Assembly: GCA_902729315.2 (NCBI GenBank)
Contig: LR746266.1
Location: forward strand, 3,048,759 to 3,112,758
From: Spirodela intermedia
Lineage: Eukaryota; Streptophyta; Magnoliopsida; Alismatales; Araceae
DNA length: 64,000 nt
Direction of reading: 5' to 3'
Made by a program: the position numbers and the translations under genes. The notes beneath the pieces were generated by a model. It worked only from the letters and a program-made list of their open reading frames with translations. It made no database searches and was not told the origin of the DNA. Below, one piece after another: positions 23,296 to 36,289 of this stretch; position 1 is the first letter of the stretch; the number at the start of each line of letters is the position of its first letter.

Positions 23296-25901
23296 TTAGC
23301 TGCTGCCATCTCCAACCCAATACTGTTTGACGGCAACGAGGATCTTCTCGGGCACGAGGGGCCCATCCTCGTGGTTTTCCAGCTTCACACTCCACCTCAT
23401 GCCGCTGACGGTCTTCCTGACCTTGTTGAGAATGTCAACGCCATCTCGGAATATGACTGTGCCCTCAGGGCGCAGAATGCGGTCCATCTCCAGGAGCATA
23501 TCTTCCATTCCACACCTGCTCGTTGATGTGAAGATAAAAGATGAAATCAGTTCGTTTAATTTATTAACTGTTAACTAGAGATGCTTTTATTACCTTCATT
23601 CTAATGATTTATTCCAAAATTATCTGAAAATAAAAAGGAATTCAGCTTGGCTGGCATATTTCATTTTAATTTATTAACAATTAGTTAATTAGTATTAGTT
23701 TCAAAACTATGTAATATAAAAGTAAATGGGTAATGAGCCTATCCCGGTAAATAAAGCCAACATGATGCTAAAATATTAGCATTTTATTTTAAAATTATTC
23801 ACTCTAAATTAGTAACGGCTATAAGCATAATCATTGAACGTGAATCTTACAAAAATAGCTCTAATATCAGTGTCTGGGATAAAAAGGGAAGAAGGCGTAC
23901 TTGTTCTGATACAGGCTGAAGACACCGCTTGCATGAATGAGGTCATACGTTCTCGGGTACGTTGAGAATGCTTCACACCTGGACATCCATGGCAGAAAAT
24001 CAAACAACAGAGAAAATCCAAGCATTTGTTTCGGTTTTTCCATGGTTAAAAAAGGAAAATACATGGGCAATATGTTCTGAAGAAATCGGAGTTCAGTCCC
24101 TCACTAGAATTGATACCCAAGATAACCTATAAAAATTGCAGTTGAATGGGATTGAATGGCTGCCACTGAGAATGGTTAGTAGATTGGGAGAAGAATGGCA
24201 GGATCATGTTTTTTCTTTCCTCGCAGAAAATAAATACTTGAAAAAAGATACAGCAAGTCTGCTGAGAAAAGGTAAATGTCCGGTTGAGGAAAGGGCTACA
24301 GAGCTGGGCTGCCATGACAGGAAAATTAAGAAAAAAAGGGGATAAACAATAGATATAATGAAACAAAGAGCAGAGAACTGAGAAATCCTAGAGATTATCC
24401 TCCAGGAGTTTTAGGAATTTTTACACTTGTATTCTGTTGGTTACCTGTAGATGCCTGACTTGAAATTATATATCAGTCAATTGCCACCTCATTCAACAAT
24501 TTTGGGCACGGTTTAGTAGATTCTATTCTATCATGCGCATCGTTAGATGCATATATATATTTATATATGTGAAAATTAGCCTTTATTTTTCACATACAGC
24601 CTTTAAATAACTAGTAATGAAACCTCGACTCTTGTCTTCATCTAGTGAGGTGGAACCAAAGTGTAAGCAGAATCCTCTTCCTAAAGGTCGTTCAGATAAC
24701 GGATGTTTCTCTGATGAACATCAGGGTCTTCATGACCTCTAATGTTCATATGAAGGTGGAGATGGAGGGAATAATCTCTACCGGGACATACATTAAGATA
24801 CCAAAGTGTCAGGATAGCCAAGGAAACGCCTGAAATGTGGTCAACAGGGAGTTTGATGCCCTGTGTGACAGAGGATAATATTTAAATGAATATTGGCAAT
24901 GGTTACTCCTACAATATGCCTGTGAGGATCCTCCATCAAAAGGTGAACCTACGGAGAGTCTCATAATTCAACAATTTCTTTTCAAAAATAATTTAAAAGC
25001 CAGTGATAAAATCAAAAATAACTTATAGCAATGAATTGATTTTGGATGCTTAAAATCACGCAGACATAAAATTAATAGCAAACTGATATTATATTATCAA
25101 AGAGAATTAACTAATGTATGAATTAAAATAAGAAAAGTGAAGTTGAGCAGTCCATTTAACTAGGGATGAATGTGCAGAGAGAATACCAGTCATGATATAT
25201 GCCAATCAAGCCCCGTTCATAGACAATTCCTAAGGTATCCTTTGGAGAAATCGTCGGAACAACATTCATCACCCATGACTTGGAAGACTCCATTGCCGCA
25301 GCAAAACCACCGAAACCGGCATTCATGTCCATTATATTTCGATATCTCACTGAACCAATGAATTTGTTTATCCTCTTATAAGTATTCACATGCTTCTTCC
25401 ACAATTTGGTGTCCTCTTCAAAAGATTTGATTGTGACCCCATTAACATAGCCATCAGCGATCCGGGGAGGAACAGAAAATAATCTTTCCGGAAACTTCTT
25501 CAGTTTTCCCCCAGCTACTTCTTCAGGATTCTTAACCTCTGGGGCAGGTGATCTGCACGTCTGCATCTTCTTATACCTGAAACAAAAAAACAAAGGAGAC
25601 AGGTTTCATTAATGGAAGTCAACGAAGCATTTTGAATTACGAAAATAAGTTAATCTCATGAATAACTTTAGTGGAAATATCAAACTGGTTCAGGAAGCAT
25701 CAAACTGGTTCACATCAGGTTTTTTTCTTCTCTTTGAATAAACATTGGCCGAACTTCACTTAGTGGAGTGTTTTATTCGGTTTTCATTATTTTCAAGTGA
25801 GCATAAGCCAGTGATGTAATAAATATCATGGAACCTCAGAGAAAGAGAGAGCGACAGAAGGAGATCTGAGCCTGCCATACAAGCTCTGAGAGCGAAAGCG
25901 C

Positions 25902-25948
<47 letters not shown>

Positions 25949-28900
25949 ATTTGGGCACTGGCACAACCAAGGACCTGCCACACTAATGATCATCTAAATT
26001 TTTTCTCAGTTCATTATTCACTTCGCTGTTCTTACACTCGAGATTTACAGGACAGTCTCACTCACCATTTGCCAAATTTCATAGCAGTTATTTCATCCGT
26101 CAAAAGTCTGGCGATCGAGCATCATAGGGCTGTCTCCAAACCTTGTAGATCCTTTTTCTCAAGACATCAAACAGACTCACATAGAGAAACTAAGGGATCT
26201 ATTTTTGCCAATGAGCTTATAAGCCTTATAAGTTCAAGACATGCAAGGTTTGCACTCAACATCGCTGCTTGAATCAGTTCCATGAGCTCTCATGCTCATG
26301 GCAAGGGATCAGGATCATAGCCTTGCACATTGTGTTTAAGGACAAATGCTTGTGCACTTCCTGCATCCAAATGACCTCTTTGCAACCTAATAGAGGAACG
26401 GAATATATGCCTAGAATATATAATGGGATAATGCTAGCCCCATCGTCTGACTGTACCTACATTCCTTGGAATGCCCATTGTGCCTAACAGGCTTTCCACA
26501 CTACTTTACTCATTCTCATCTGTCACCTTTCCAGTTAGCAGATTCATCCTATGCTTGTCTATACAGAGGAAATCATTATTATAGGCAGTCAACTGTGGAC
26601 AGAAAACATAACAGCAAGTTACCCACTGATAACTGCTCTTTTACAGTGATATCTTGCAGCAAATTATTCGTATTGTGTCAGAAGGTGATGAAACAGCATA
26701 TTGGAAACCTTAGTTAGAAAGACAAAGATGCTTATTTACTGTATACCACCAAGCCATGATGAAAAAAAGAAAACGGGGGAACTTCTTTCCCCAAATCCTT
26801 TCCAAAAAAAAATATGCCTTCACATGAAGAACATTAGACCACATAGTTTGGATGGCACCGCACTTTGCAGGTCAGTGACAGTCAAATCCTTAAAAGCTTC
26901 TAGAAACTGTTTCTTCTTCTTGCGTATCTCATAACAAAGACAATGAAGACAACTACCACAAATTGAGTTTTATTATGAAATTTACAGATCTACGATCTAA
27001 TTTATCTTTCAATCGTCCATGAAAAATTTTCAGAGTAACTTTAATTCATAATCAAAATGCTCCCCCGTTAGAAGGAAAGACCAAGGTTTTTTTAATCAAT
27101 CCAACTTAAGGCTTCAGTTTTTTCATAATCATAATCTCTGTTAGATTGATAGAGTCATGAAATCAAATCTTTTCAAAGATAATCTATGGCTTTAAAAGAA
27201 GCAAAAATATAAATTCATATGACTCAAGTGCAGATGGCCCCACTAAAATTTGAATCTGTTTCTCCACTTAATAAAGCTCAAGGTGATATTAAATCAGTCA
27301 ACCTTGCCAAGGACAGTATCTTCTTTTCTTCCAAGTATATGTGGGTTTCTCTGCTTAGCAAAACTCAAGGTGATATTAAGAACATAAACTATTTTCTCAT
27401 TTCTCAACACAACGAGGTCTTTGAAGTCACTTTCTTTTAGCAAACTAAAAATTCTTCATTCTCGGATCTCAAACCTTAACCTCAAGTAAGCTGAGCAAAT
27501 CAGGTTTTGCTCTCCTATCTTCAATAAAATGGGTATTCATTTAGCCTTCTCGAATTGCTAATAGTCGAGTTAAAAAACCTAAAATCAAATCCAAAGGAAG
27601 CAAAAAACTGGCCATTCAAAATCGGCCAGAACCAGTTCACTTTGACAGATTTAAAATGTCTAAACCACATAAGAATTAGAAAACAAAAGCTAAAGGTTAT
27701 AAATGCAGCATCTGTTCATAATAAAAATTTCAGGCCAAAAAAACATTATAAATGATTGAAATAGAGCTTCACAATGGTTTAATGACATCCAACCAATGGT
27801 CGGCTTGAGCTTTCCCCTCAGGGTGGGGCGAGAGTGGAGGTGGATGTCCAAAACAGAACATACATACCTCCAAACAAGGACCACTCAACACGAGTCTAAA
27901 TTTCTACTCCATAAATTAAATACTGGGTTATCAGTCGTATAGAGACAGTCAGACAACTAATGAAATGATAAAAATGAAAGCTAATCAAATTCATTAACTA
28001 GTCGCAAACAGAAGAAATTTCTTCAACAGAAGAAGGAAAAAAGAAGCCCGTAGTTTTATTCGTCATTGGCTAGATTCAAATCACCTTAATGCTCATAATA
28101 ATGTAACAAGTGCATCTTATGCTATAACGTCGTTTTCTGCTCAAACATTAGAAAGTTCAATTTCAAGAGAACCATGACAATCACTGGAAAAATGGAGCCC
28201 AACCTTAGGCTCCGAATACCTGTAGTAAATATTTTTAAAACACTCCCAAAATATACCTAAATTCAATGCTAAAGGAGACACATAAATTTTAATAAAAATA
28301 GTAGAAGGTTACCAGACATCATCATCCTTTTCAGCAGCACACATCTTTATCGGCATTACATCAGTTCTCTTCTGGCATAATCTATAATTTATTTTCTTTC
28401 TCCAGATAGCAATATCTCCTTTCTCATACTTCTTTTCCCAGCACAGAAGTTCAGCCAATTCCTCGATCCTATTCTGTTCCTTCTGGAGATCCTCCTTTGT
28501 CCGGTTCCAAGTCCTGTAGTACGTCTTCCAATTAATTGGAGGGCCAGATAAAACCCAGTAGCCACCAGGTCTGAGTACACGATCAACCTCTATCATGTAC
28601 ATACCACCTGCAACAATTAATTTACATTCTGTGAGATAAATCAAAAACAAGAGAACGAAAACACTGGATAACACCTATCACTGAGACCATAAAGTACACA
28701 TGATTCTAAGCGAGTTTATTTTTTGCACTAGTTCTAACAAAGACACACCATTGGATGTCCAAGGGATTAAACAGCGAGAGCACTGAGCCATGTCGAATGC
28801 CCTGGATGGATAGGGAAGATGTATAGTTCCTAGCACCCCGATAACTGCAGGAACACCACGTTCCAAGGCAAACTGCACCTGGGCTTCATGTGAATCCCTT

Positions 28901-29793
28901 GGTGCAAAAGACATAGCAAGAACATTTCTCTTTAGCATGTAGGCTCCCCAGCTAGCAACCTGTATTCAGAGGATCATGTGAGCAGAAAGTTTTAAAGAAA
29001 AAGCTATAAAACTAATACATATAACCAATGAACAGAGACTAGGTTCGTGTATATGCATATATAAACAAGATGTAAGCCTAATGAATGAGATAGAATGACA
29101 ATTACTGACTGAAGGTAATGAATTTTAGATTTCCAGCGCTGAGCATACCCCACAACCTGTATCCAACGCAGTTCTGACTGTCCCATCAGAAATCGGAATT
29201 ACTGATGCAAGCTCATCAATATATGCATCAGCTCCTTGAGGAAACATAGTTCCTCCTCCTGGGAATTTGAACACATTACCTTCAAAATGAACCCAGTTCT
29301 GGACTGCTTTCTCAACTGTCAAGCTCTTATATGGAACATTTGCATATGGTACATAATCGCGACTCTTGGGCCAAGGAAAAGGAGTCACGTAACCTTTGGG
29401 TGCTGGAATAAGGCAATGTAATTTCTCACTCTGTGGAGGGCAATGTCTTTCCCTATAAACCATGTTTTCTCTTGGAAAGGTCATTGCTCGCTTCTGATCT
29501 TGACAAGGAGTATGGTCTGTATACTGAGAAGCACATGGCTTAAAAACTTTACCCTTTGATTCGGAATGATCAACAAGAGAAGAATCACTAGTGTGATGAG
29601 TCTCAAAACTCAAATTAGGCAGTACACTGCAGTCTGTTTCTCTTGTAATTTTCAGTGCTATACTGTCGCCCTTTCCAAACCCACTCCTTTGCCAGGCACC
29701 AAGAACGTAGAAGAAGCAACACAGACCAACCACAACTACAATGGACATTGAGCTCCGAGTTCCACGAGTGGTGGCGTTCATTTTAGAACCCAT
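23296..29793 (-). CDS. PMT2: Probable methyltransferase PMT2-like, 6 coding exons, 612 aa
   Basis: Coding exons on the minus strand: 29149-29793, 28749-28959, 28313-28607, 25187-25576, 23901-23978, 23296-23515 (1839 bases with stop). Each junction has GT..AG ends and the phases agree. The start MGSKMN is chosen because a signal-anchor segment ([17 protein letters not shown], about residues 18-34) follows at the usual distance; the upstream Met at 29874 lies before a likely leader-intron acceptor. Family landmarks follow in order: DYTPC-like [22 protein letters not shown] (SAM-binding, end of exon 1), [59 protein letters not shown]. These are plant Golgi type II membrane proteins tied to pectin methylation. 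Substrate is not proven from sequence. The wording is closest to PMT2 and its relatives. No frame damage is visible. Confidence 0.93.
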
Positions 29794-31296
29794 TATGTTC
29801 CTGGAATAGTGCACGTCGTCAATCTCATGAAAATTAATTGCAATAATGGCCATAAAGAAACAGACCTTCGACAATAAAGGAGTACATCAGAAGAATAGTG
29901 CCCAGAAAAAAGAAGAATTCACCTTCCGGAGATTGGAAGAAAAATTATGATGTGCCATGATGATCCACGACATGTAACCATTGTACCATAAGACGAAAAT
30001 GTATTTAAATTCGGGATGATTTCTTCAGAAGTCAAGCATATTTTAATGCGCAAAATATCAAGATTCCAAGAGACTTCATATGCCCAACAAAAAGGACTAA
30101 ATCACACAGGTGGTACGAAACTATGAGTTAGATTTGTGCACTCAACACCCTTCCTTTAAGGAAGTGGTCTATAATAGCTGATCTATTCCAATCCATACTA
30201 TCTATCGATTACCTCAATACATTCACTATTAATTTCACAAGCTCAAAAAAGGGGAATTTACGTCATCAACACAGAAGAAAATTAGACAAGGAAAACTCAG
30301 AAATTCCATAAAAATGACTCATACTTTTTCTGTAATGTGAATTCATGAAATGAATCAAAGAATGCTATAAATGCAACTTACTTCTTTCTGGAAATGTCAA
30401 AGCATAAACTTCAACTTATGAATTATCCAAAACATTAGCTCATCTCTTCATCTCTTGGGCTCTGTACTGTGTTATTTTATGATTTACACGAAGACATCAG
30501 AGGTTTGGAAAAAAAAAAACTTCGACAGGACAGAAAGCAAGATGGGGGAGGTTCCGAACTTCGTGGAGTGGCCCACAAGGGGTCTACATCTTATGCACAT
30601 CGATGACAAGTCCATTAATGATACCCTTTCTTCCAGAGTACTCATTTTAAAAGACACGTCCTTTTCCAATTAATTAGACCTGATTTACTCCATGGAATTA
30701 AGATCTGAGATGCGGACGGAAAAGAGAAGCATGCGAAGACAACCAACAGAAAGAAGGCTGACTTTCCATTTTTGTAGATTCAACGTCACTCTCTAACCGA
30801 TTGCTGTCCGACAAGATAACCCAATTTGTTCATACAGGGAACCCTAATAGAGGAAGGTTAGCAGGAAATATCCTAGAATATAGATATACGATCTGGAGTG
30901 AGAATGGACCCACTAGATCAATGTCAATAGGTTCTAAATACAGTGAAGATCATCGATAAATCCAGAGCACTGAACCCACTCGATCCCACTGATCCTTCTC
31001 CTCAACCTCCCTACGTGAACTCTCTCGATCATCCTAAGGCCCCTCCAGACTCTCCGATCAACATCTCAGACACTACAGAAGCAAATCTCGCACAGCGAAC
31101 TTCGTGAAAAATACGGTGCTGCTCCATCGACAGAGAGGATCTACAGATGACCAAAGCCGAGTCCTAGAAACTCAAAAACTTCCCTCGTTCCGGCAACTAG
31201 AAGGATCGATCCTCAACAGAAGACGGAACGCATGAAATAGGTTCGGAAAGCAAAAATGAAGAACAACGGATCCGCCGACGGCGAGATGCGCGAGCT

Positions 31297-31549
31297 TACA
31301 AACGAGAGGAACAGGCTCGTTAGCCTCAAGCTGTCTCCTCCGCTTTCGTCGACGATCTCCACTTGGATCCTAGGCCATGGAGATGCTGCCGCAGAGAGTG
31401 AAGTGGAGGGGAGCACTGCTCCTTGTGCTCTGCTGCCCCGTGGACGACTGTGAATGGCGAGCTGGAGTCTGCTGGAGGTGTTGGGAGCAGCCCGTGTGTG
31501 GTCAGTATAGGAATTGTATGTGTCCGGTGGGGCCGAGAATTGGAGCACC
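31297..31549 (-). other. Candidate 5' leader exon of the PMT2-like gene
   Basis: On the minus strand a long pyrimidine tract (the GA repeats at 31551 onward, read in reverse) ends in TGTACAG, a strong acceptor at 31550. A donor CTCGTTT then GTAAGC lies at about 31296. A matching acceptor TTCCAG precedes GAACATAATGG at about 29801. This would make 31297-31549 an untranslated leader exon, with a 1.5 kb leader intron before the start codon. There is no direct transcript evidence. Confidence 0.4.
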
Positions 31550-31550
31550 T

Positions 31551-32040
31551 GTACAGAGAGAGAGAGAGAGAGAGAGATTCAAAGAGGAGAGAGAGAGACT
31601 CAGAGGAGAGAGAGAAAGGAGTAGTAGACACCCGTACAGCGAGGAGAGAGGAGAGAGAGAAAGGAGTGTAAGGAGAAAGAGAGACTAAGAGTAGAGGAGA
31701 GGAGACACCCGTACAGCGAGGAGAGAGGAGAGAGAGTGAGAGGAGACAGGAATGAGGGAGGAGGGGGAGGAAGGAGAGACGAGAAAGAGGGAGGAGGGAG
31801 AGACGAGAGAGAGAGAAGAGGGAGAGACGAGAGAGAGAGAAGAGGGAGAGAGAAGAGAGAGAGAGAAGAGGGAGAGGGAGGAGGGAGAGACGAGGGAGAG
31901 AAGAGGGAGAGACGAGACAGAAGAGGGAGAGAAGGGAGAGAAGAGGGAGAGAAGAGAGAGAAGAGAGAGAAGAGAGAGACCGCGAGAGGAGAGTGAGAGA
32001 GTGAGCGAGTGAGAGGAGAGAGAATTCTAAGTCCTGCAGA
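31551..32040. repeat. Long purine (GA/GGA) tract
   Basis: About 480 bases are almost entirely A and G on the plus strand, built from GAGAGA, GGAGAGAC and GAAGAGGGAGA words. Long open frames here are repeat products. It lies upstream of the PMT2-like gene and, if the leader exons are right, within its first intron as an extended polypyrimidine tract. Confidence 0.9.
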
Positions 32041-32343
32041 GGGCCCTACACCAGACCAGGGATCTTAGGGTCAGCACCGACACGGTTATTTATTTATACA
32101 AACCTGCAACAATAATAGAATTAAGTTTTAACCTTGGTTCAGACAATTACTAAATCTATCAGTCGAGAAAAGATCTAGGGTCTACCTAGAAAAATTCACA
32201 ACACTCTGGTCCACGTGTCCTCAGTCCCATGACGACGCTGGAACTTACATAAATACTTCTATCATAATATAATTACAATTTCAACCTAAACTAAAAATAA
32301 AAAATAAAAATAAAAATAAAAAGCCTAAACTAAACAATTATAC

Positions 32344-32492
32344 CTTTTCGACGTACTACATCGTCAATCGAGGAAATTCTTGGGTCTATCGGCATAGATT
32401 CGTAAAACCTTCCCTCCCCGCTCCGGGCGGTCGCTGTCTCCAGAAACCCGTGACGGCGAAGGGTCAACAACGGTCGTTTGACCCAATTTATA
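32344..32492 (-). promoter_or_regulatory. TATA box, GC-rich leader and short upstream frame
   Basis: On the minus strand a TATA box (CGCTATAAATTGGG, core at 32485-32492) precedes a GC-rich island in otherwise AT-rich DNA. An ATG at 32393-32395 opens a 17-codon frame, MPIDPRISSIDDVVRRK, ending at a donor-like AAAAG then GTATAATT at 32343. This is probably the transcription start region of the PMT2-like gene and the frame would be an upstream ORF, or it is the first exon of a separate unrecognised gene. Confidence 0.4.
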
Positions 32493-32547
32493 GCGAGATG
32501 GAGATTTCGTGGGGGCTGGGCGGGGGCCCACGCGCCATTTATTATTA

Positions 32548-32820
32548 TTTTTTTACTAGTTCTGTTAAAAAAAAAATGACTGGGTTTGAAAGAACACAAA
32601 AAAAAGTCATTGGAATTTCCTGTTTTTAGTATTCATTTTATTAATATGTTAGTAATATGATTTTATTTAGTTTATTTTTAAAAAGGATTATCTGGTTTTA
32701 CCTTTTTTTATTTTCTCACTAGTTCGATAAAAAAATGATTGGGCTTGTTAGAGCATCAGAAGAAAGTTATTGGAATTTTTTTTTTATTTTTAGTATCTCA
32801 TTTTATTGTGAGTTTATCAA
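32548..32820. repeat. Diverged tandem duplication, ~165 bp spacing
   Basis: Two copies share ACTAGTTC, a run of A, ATGA(C/T)TGGG, AAAGTTATTGGAATTT-type wording and TTTTTAGTAT. They lie at about 32548-32640 and 32715-32815. Both are AT-rich and non-coding. Confidence 0.6.
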
Positions 32821-33381
32821 TCAAACACATTTAGGATATAATTAAATAATTTTAAAAAAAACTGTAATTGGGTGAAGATCTTAGGCTTTGAAGATTTATA
32901 TATTTAGTCAATATAATATGTTAATATCTACGGAAAATGTGGCAGTTTAATTATTCATTTACATAACATTTATAATTACTATCCTTTCTAAAGGACCCCC
33001 TTCACTTCCTCTAATTGTTTTAATCAGTTTTATTAACATTTTTTTAAAATATAAGATATATTTTTAAATATTCGGGGGATGGTTTTTCAATTAATGCCCC
33101 TTTCATTTATCTGTATAATTAAAATAATTTATTTTTTTCGGATATTCATGGAATCTAATATGTTATATATTTTTAAAATTTATTTACTGGAAATTTGAAT
33201 CCTGACGTGGGACAAATATCGCATTAGAAAATGGATAGATACATCGATTGGACGGTTGAGATTAGATCCGATGAACGAGAGAGTTTCCGGATTATCCTTA
33301 TTCTCGTGGCATCATAACGTTAGATAATCGTCTTCTCCGGAAGGCTCTGCTTCGCCTCCGCCGAGGCCCGGAGGTGGAACG

Positions 33382-35409
33382 ATGGCGCTCCACTCTCCTC
33401 CCTCCTTCGGCCGCCTCTCCGCAAGCGGTGCCCCCGTTCCGCCGCCGCTTTGCTCCGCCAGTGCGCCGCCGTGTCGGAGCCCGTCTTCTCTTTCGTGGGT
33501 GTCGTCGTTCTCCGGGTTGAGCGTCTGCTCCGGTCACTCTCCTCTCGTCCCTCCCCGGCGGGAAGCCCAGGTCAGCGCCGCTGCCGTCTTCTCGCAAGGC
33601 TTCGATCCTTTCTATAGCGGAATGTTTCTCCCGTGGTTCCCAATCCAACTGTAGCGCGGGAAGTCATCTGGTGAAACTTTGCTTCGGATTTCTCCCGCTA
33701 TGGAGAACTTTGCTCAGGATGTGTCTGATTCATGTTAGGGTTTCCGATATGGGTATAGAAGTAGTTTTCATTGGGAGATTAATTAGATAAATCTGAGGGA
33801 AAAAAGGGGGACGGTTGGTTCGGAGAGATCGAACTCGTTGCTACGAAATCCTCGGGAAAATAATTTATACTCACGTCGTAATTTTACATATATTAAACAT
33901 CAGAATTATCTCCATGCTTCGTAATCTACAATTCTGGTGCGTGCAGCTTCCCTTCTTAGAGCTCGTACTAGGAGTGAAAAGGGCAAAGTAGCTAGTCAAC
34001 ATAGCGTATGATCCCATTTCTTCAGGACGAGAACTGAAATGGTGTCTTCAGGAAAAAAATTCTCAGTCAAATCTCTCTTCTCGAGGTTTAGAGGACGACA
34101 TTTTGGATTCATTACACGACTACTCAACCTTTGAAAAACTGCATACGACCGTAATGGAAGAAAAACTGGGGTTAGAAGAGAGTATACTTCGATGCAGGTG
34201 GAAGAACTGCTGAGATGAATCAAGTTTTGATGGGAATCTCTACCTTGTGGAGGATGCTGGTGGCAGGGAAACTAATTGGAGATTGGCGGTGGTGGTGATG
34301 ATGATGATGATGTGATAGCAAGGATTGTGAGCATGAAATCGATGATATCTGTGAATCCATCAATTATTTCAAGAATAATTTATGTCGATAAAACTGATCT
34401 TAATTTTTCAGTTAATCTTTCGTTGCTTCTGTTCTATCAGTTTGGATTAAAAAGCATGTTCCCTAATCCCTGACTGAAAAAATTCAAGGGCTTCCCATCA
34501 AATCTAATGTGGGAAAGATCCAACAGCCCAACATGCTCGGACCAGACCGATCTGAATTCTCTGTTTCAATCTGACATTTTAGTCATTTTGGATCATCTGA
34601 ATCGCATATCAGAAGATGATCCTGCAAAGTTATAAGTGTGATTCTTTAATGTGAGAAACAGTGGGAATTCCTGATCTCGCTCAATATCTCCCTGAATTGA
34701 AAGACCCGCGATCTTGATCGGCATCATTTCATTGACTCCTGCTGAAGATTTCATTTCAGTCGGAGCCAGGATTTCCAGAACCAGACGCCATCCATTTGAT
34801 CAGCAACAAAGCGAATCATCAAAATTCAGCACAAAGGCTTAAAATATAGTTGCATGATTTGATTGTGGGCATCTCGATGAAGAACTGAGCTAGGAAGCTC
34901 AAAAATCTCCTCAATTTTTTCCTCCAATACCCACCATTTATAGAAAAAAACCAGATTTTCGTTTTTTTATAAAGAAAATTGTCCCTCCATGGATTCCTGA
35001 AATCCTGCAGGTCGGCGTGGTTCATGCCGCCTGGACCCGGCGGTCTCGGAAGGAGGCGGCGGAGCGGCCCAACCGGAAGTCATGGAAGCAGCGAACCGAC
35101 ATGTACCTGCGGCCATTCCTCCTCAACGTCTTCTTCTCCAATAGGTTCATCCATGCAAAGGTGATGCACAGGGGAACCAGCAAGGTGGTCTCGGTGGCGA
35201 GCACCAATGCCAAGGACCTAAGGAACACACTACCTTCCCTGGTGGATGATGATGCCTGCAGGACCGTCGGGCGGCTCATCGCCGAGAGGTCCAAGGAAGC
35301 CGACGTCTATGCAATGGCCTACGATCTGAGGAAAGGGGAGAGGATTGAGGGAAAGCTCGGTATTGTGATCGACACCATCAAGGAGAACGGCATCATCTTT
35401 GTGGATTAG
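33382..35409 (+). CDS. Organelle-type uL18 (L18p/L5e) family protein, 2 exons, 196 aa
   Basis: Exons 33382-33570 and 35011-35409 join in phase 0 across donor CCCAG then GTCAGC and acceptor CCTGCAG then GTCGGC. Residues 1-63 are Ser/Pro/Ala-rich with few acidic residues, as in a plastid or mitochondrial targeting peptide. Residues 64-196 carry the uL18-like fold: RTDMYLRPFLLNVFFSNRFIHAKV, then VVSVASTNAKDLR, a conserved-type DDDACRTVGRLIAERSKE helix and a C-terminal IEGKLGIVIDTIKENGIIFVD. The arrangement matches nuclear-encoded L18p/L5e-family proteins of plants that resemble, but are shorter or more diverged than, the main plastid L18. It may bind 5S rRNA or another RNA in an organelle; this is inference. 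It ends 880 bases before the convergent FAR1-related gene. Confidence 0.85.
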
Positions 35410-35506
35410 GTAGGTCAGATCATCATCATCAGAAACTGATATCAATCGATGGGCTTGCTGGTTTTAGTTTGCTGCTGCTGCTGCTGTTGTTGTTATAATG
35501 TTGCAG
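35410..35506 (+). other. Candidate intron directly after the stop codon
   Basis: The TAG stop at 35407-35409 is followed at once by GTAGGTCAG, a good donor. A GTT/GCT-rich tract and TTGCAG at 35501-35506 give an acceptor. Splicing here would place a 97-base intron exactly after the stop codon in the 3' untranslated region. Confidence 0.4.
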
Positions 35507-35599
35507 GAATCTCTGATGTCATGTTTGGATCAGAGGTTGCGATCTGTGGGAGAAGCCCGAATGGAATTTTTCTTTTTTTGGAAAAAAGAGTGTCATGAA

Positions 35600-35601
35600 T
35601 A

Positions 35602-35648
<47 letters not shown>
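35600..35648. repeat. (CT)n microsatellite
   Basis: An uninterrupted CT run of roughly 44 bases in the space between the convergent uL18-like and FAR1-related genes. A matching (GA)n run lies at 36201-36240, so the two could pair as an inverted repeat in a read-through transcript. Confidence 0.95.
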
Positions 35649-35649
<1 letters not shown>

Positions 35650-36198
35650 CCTACTGGAGGTTGGGAAGAAGAGTGTCGGCGGGCTAGAGATAATACGTTG
35701 AAAAAAAGATCTGCTGACAGGAAATTATCGGATATTTCCTAACTGTCTCAATGGGCAAGAATCTAAATTTTCCTAGTCAAAACTCAAGCGATTAGGAACT
35801 CGTTGACCACCTCAGTTTCAACAGCCAGGGCCCAGTAGGCCTGATTGACCAGGGATCGCCAAATTTCTACGATTCAAGTCAAACTCAGTAAAAACCCATG
35901 AACAGCTATGGTCAGATCTTCCCTTGAACCCAGATCAGCAAAGCCCGATCACAACCTCGGGTCAAAGTTAGCCCAATCCTTCATCCCGTTCTTCCCTCCA
36001 ATGATAAAGTCAACTGAAAATGAAGCAGCCGACGATGATCAAGAAAACTGCAATTTCTTCCTACAGCAGCAAAGATGAAACCAATAGCGGATTGAATCTT
36101 CCTCCATGGACTATAATTGCTGGAGATATTTTATCATGAATGGCGTCATTGAAATGGAATCGCTCTGATCACAGGATCATCAATACATAGAGCGAGAG

Positions 36199-36243
<45 letters not shown>

Positions 36244-36289
36244 AATATAGGAGTCCTATCACACATTTTCTACAAAGAGAAGGTATAGG

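Noticed and set aside
29794-29874. Upstream in-frame Met extending the methyltransferase N-terminus by 27 residues
   Set aside because: The extension lies across a likely leader-intron acceptor (TTCCAG at about 29802) and family members start just before the membrane anchor.
31736-32012. Plus-strand Arg/Glu/Gly frames of 86 codons
   Set aside because: Both frames come from the GA/GGA tract; composition is fully explained by the repeat.
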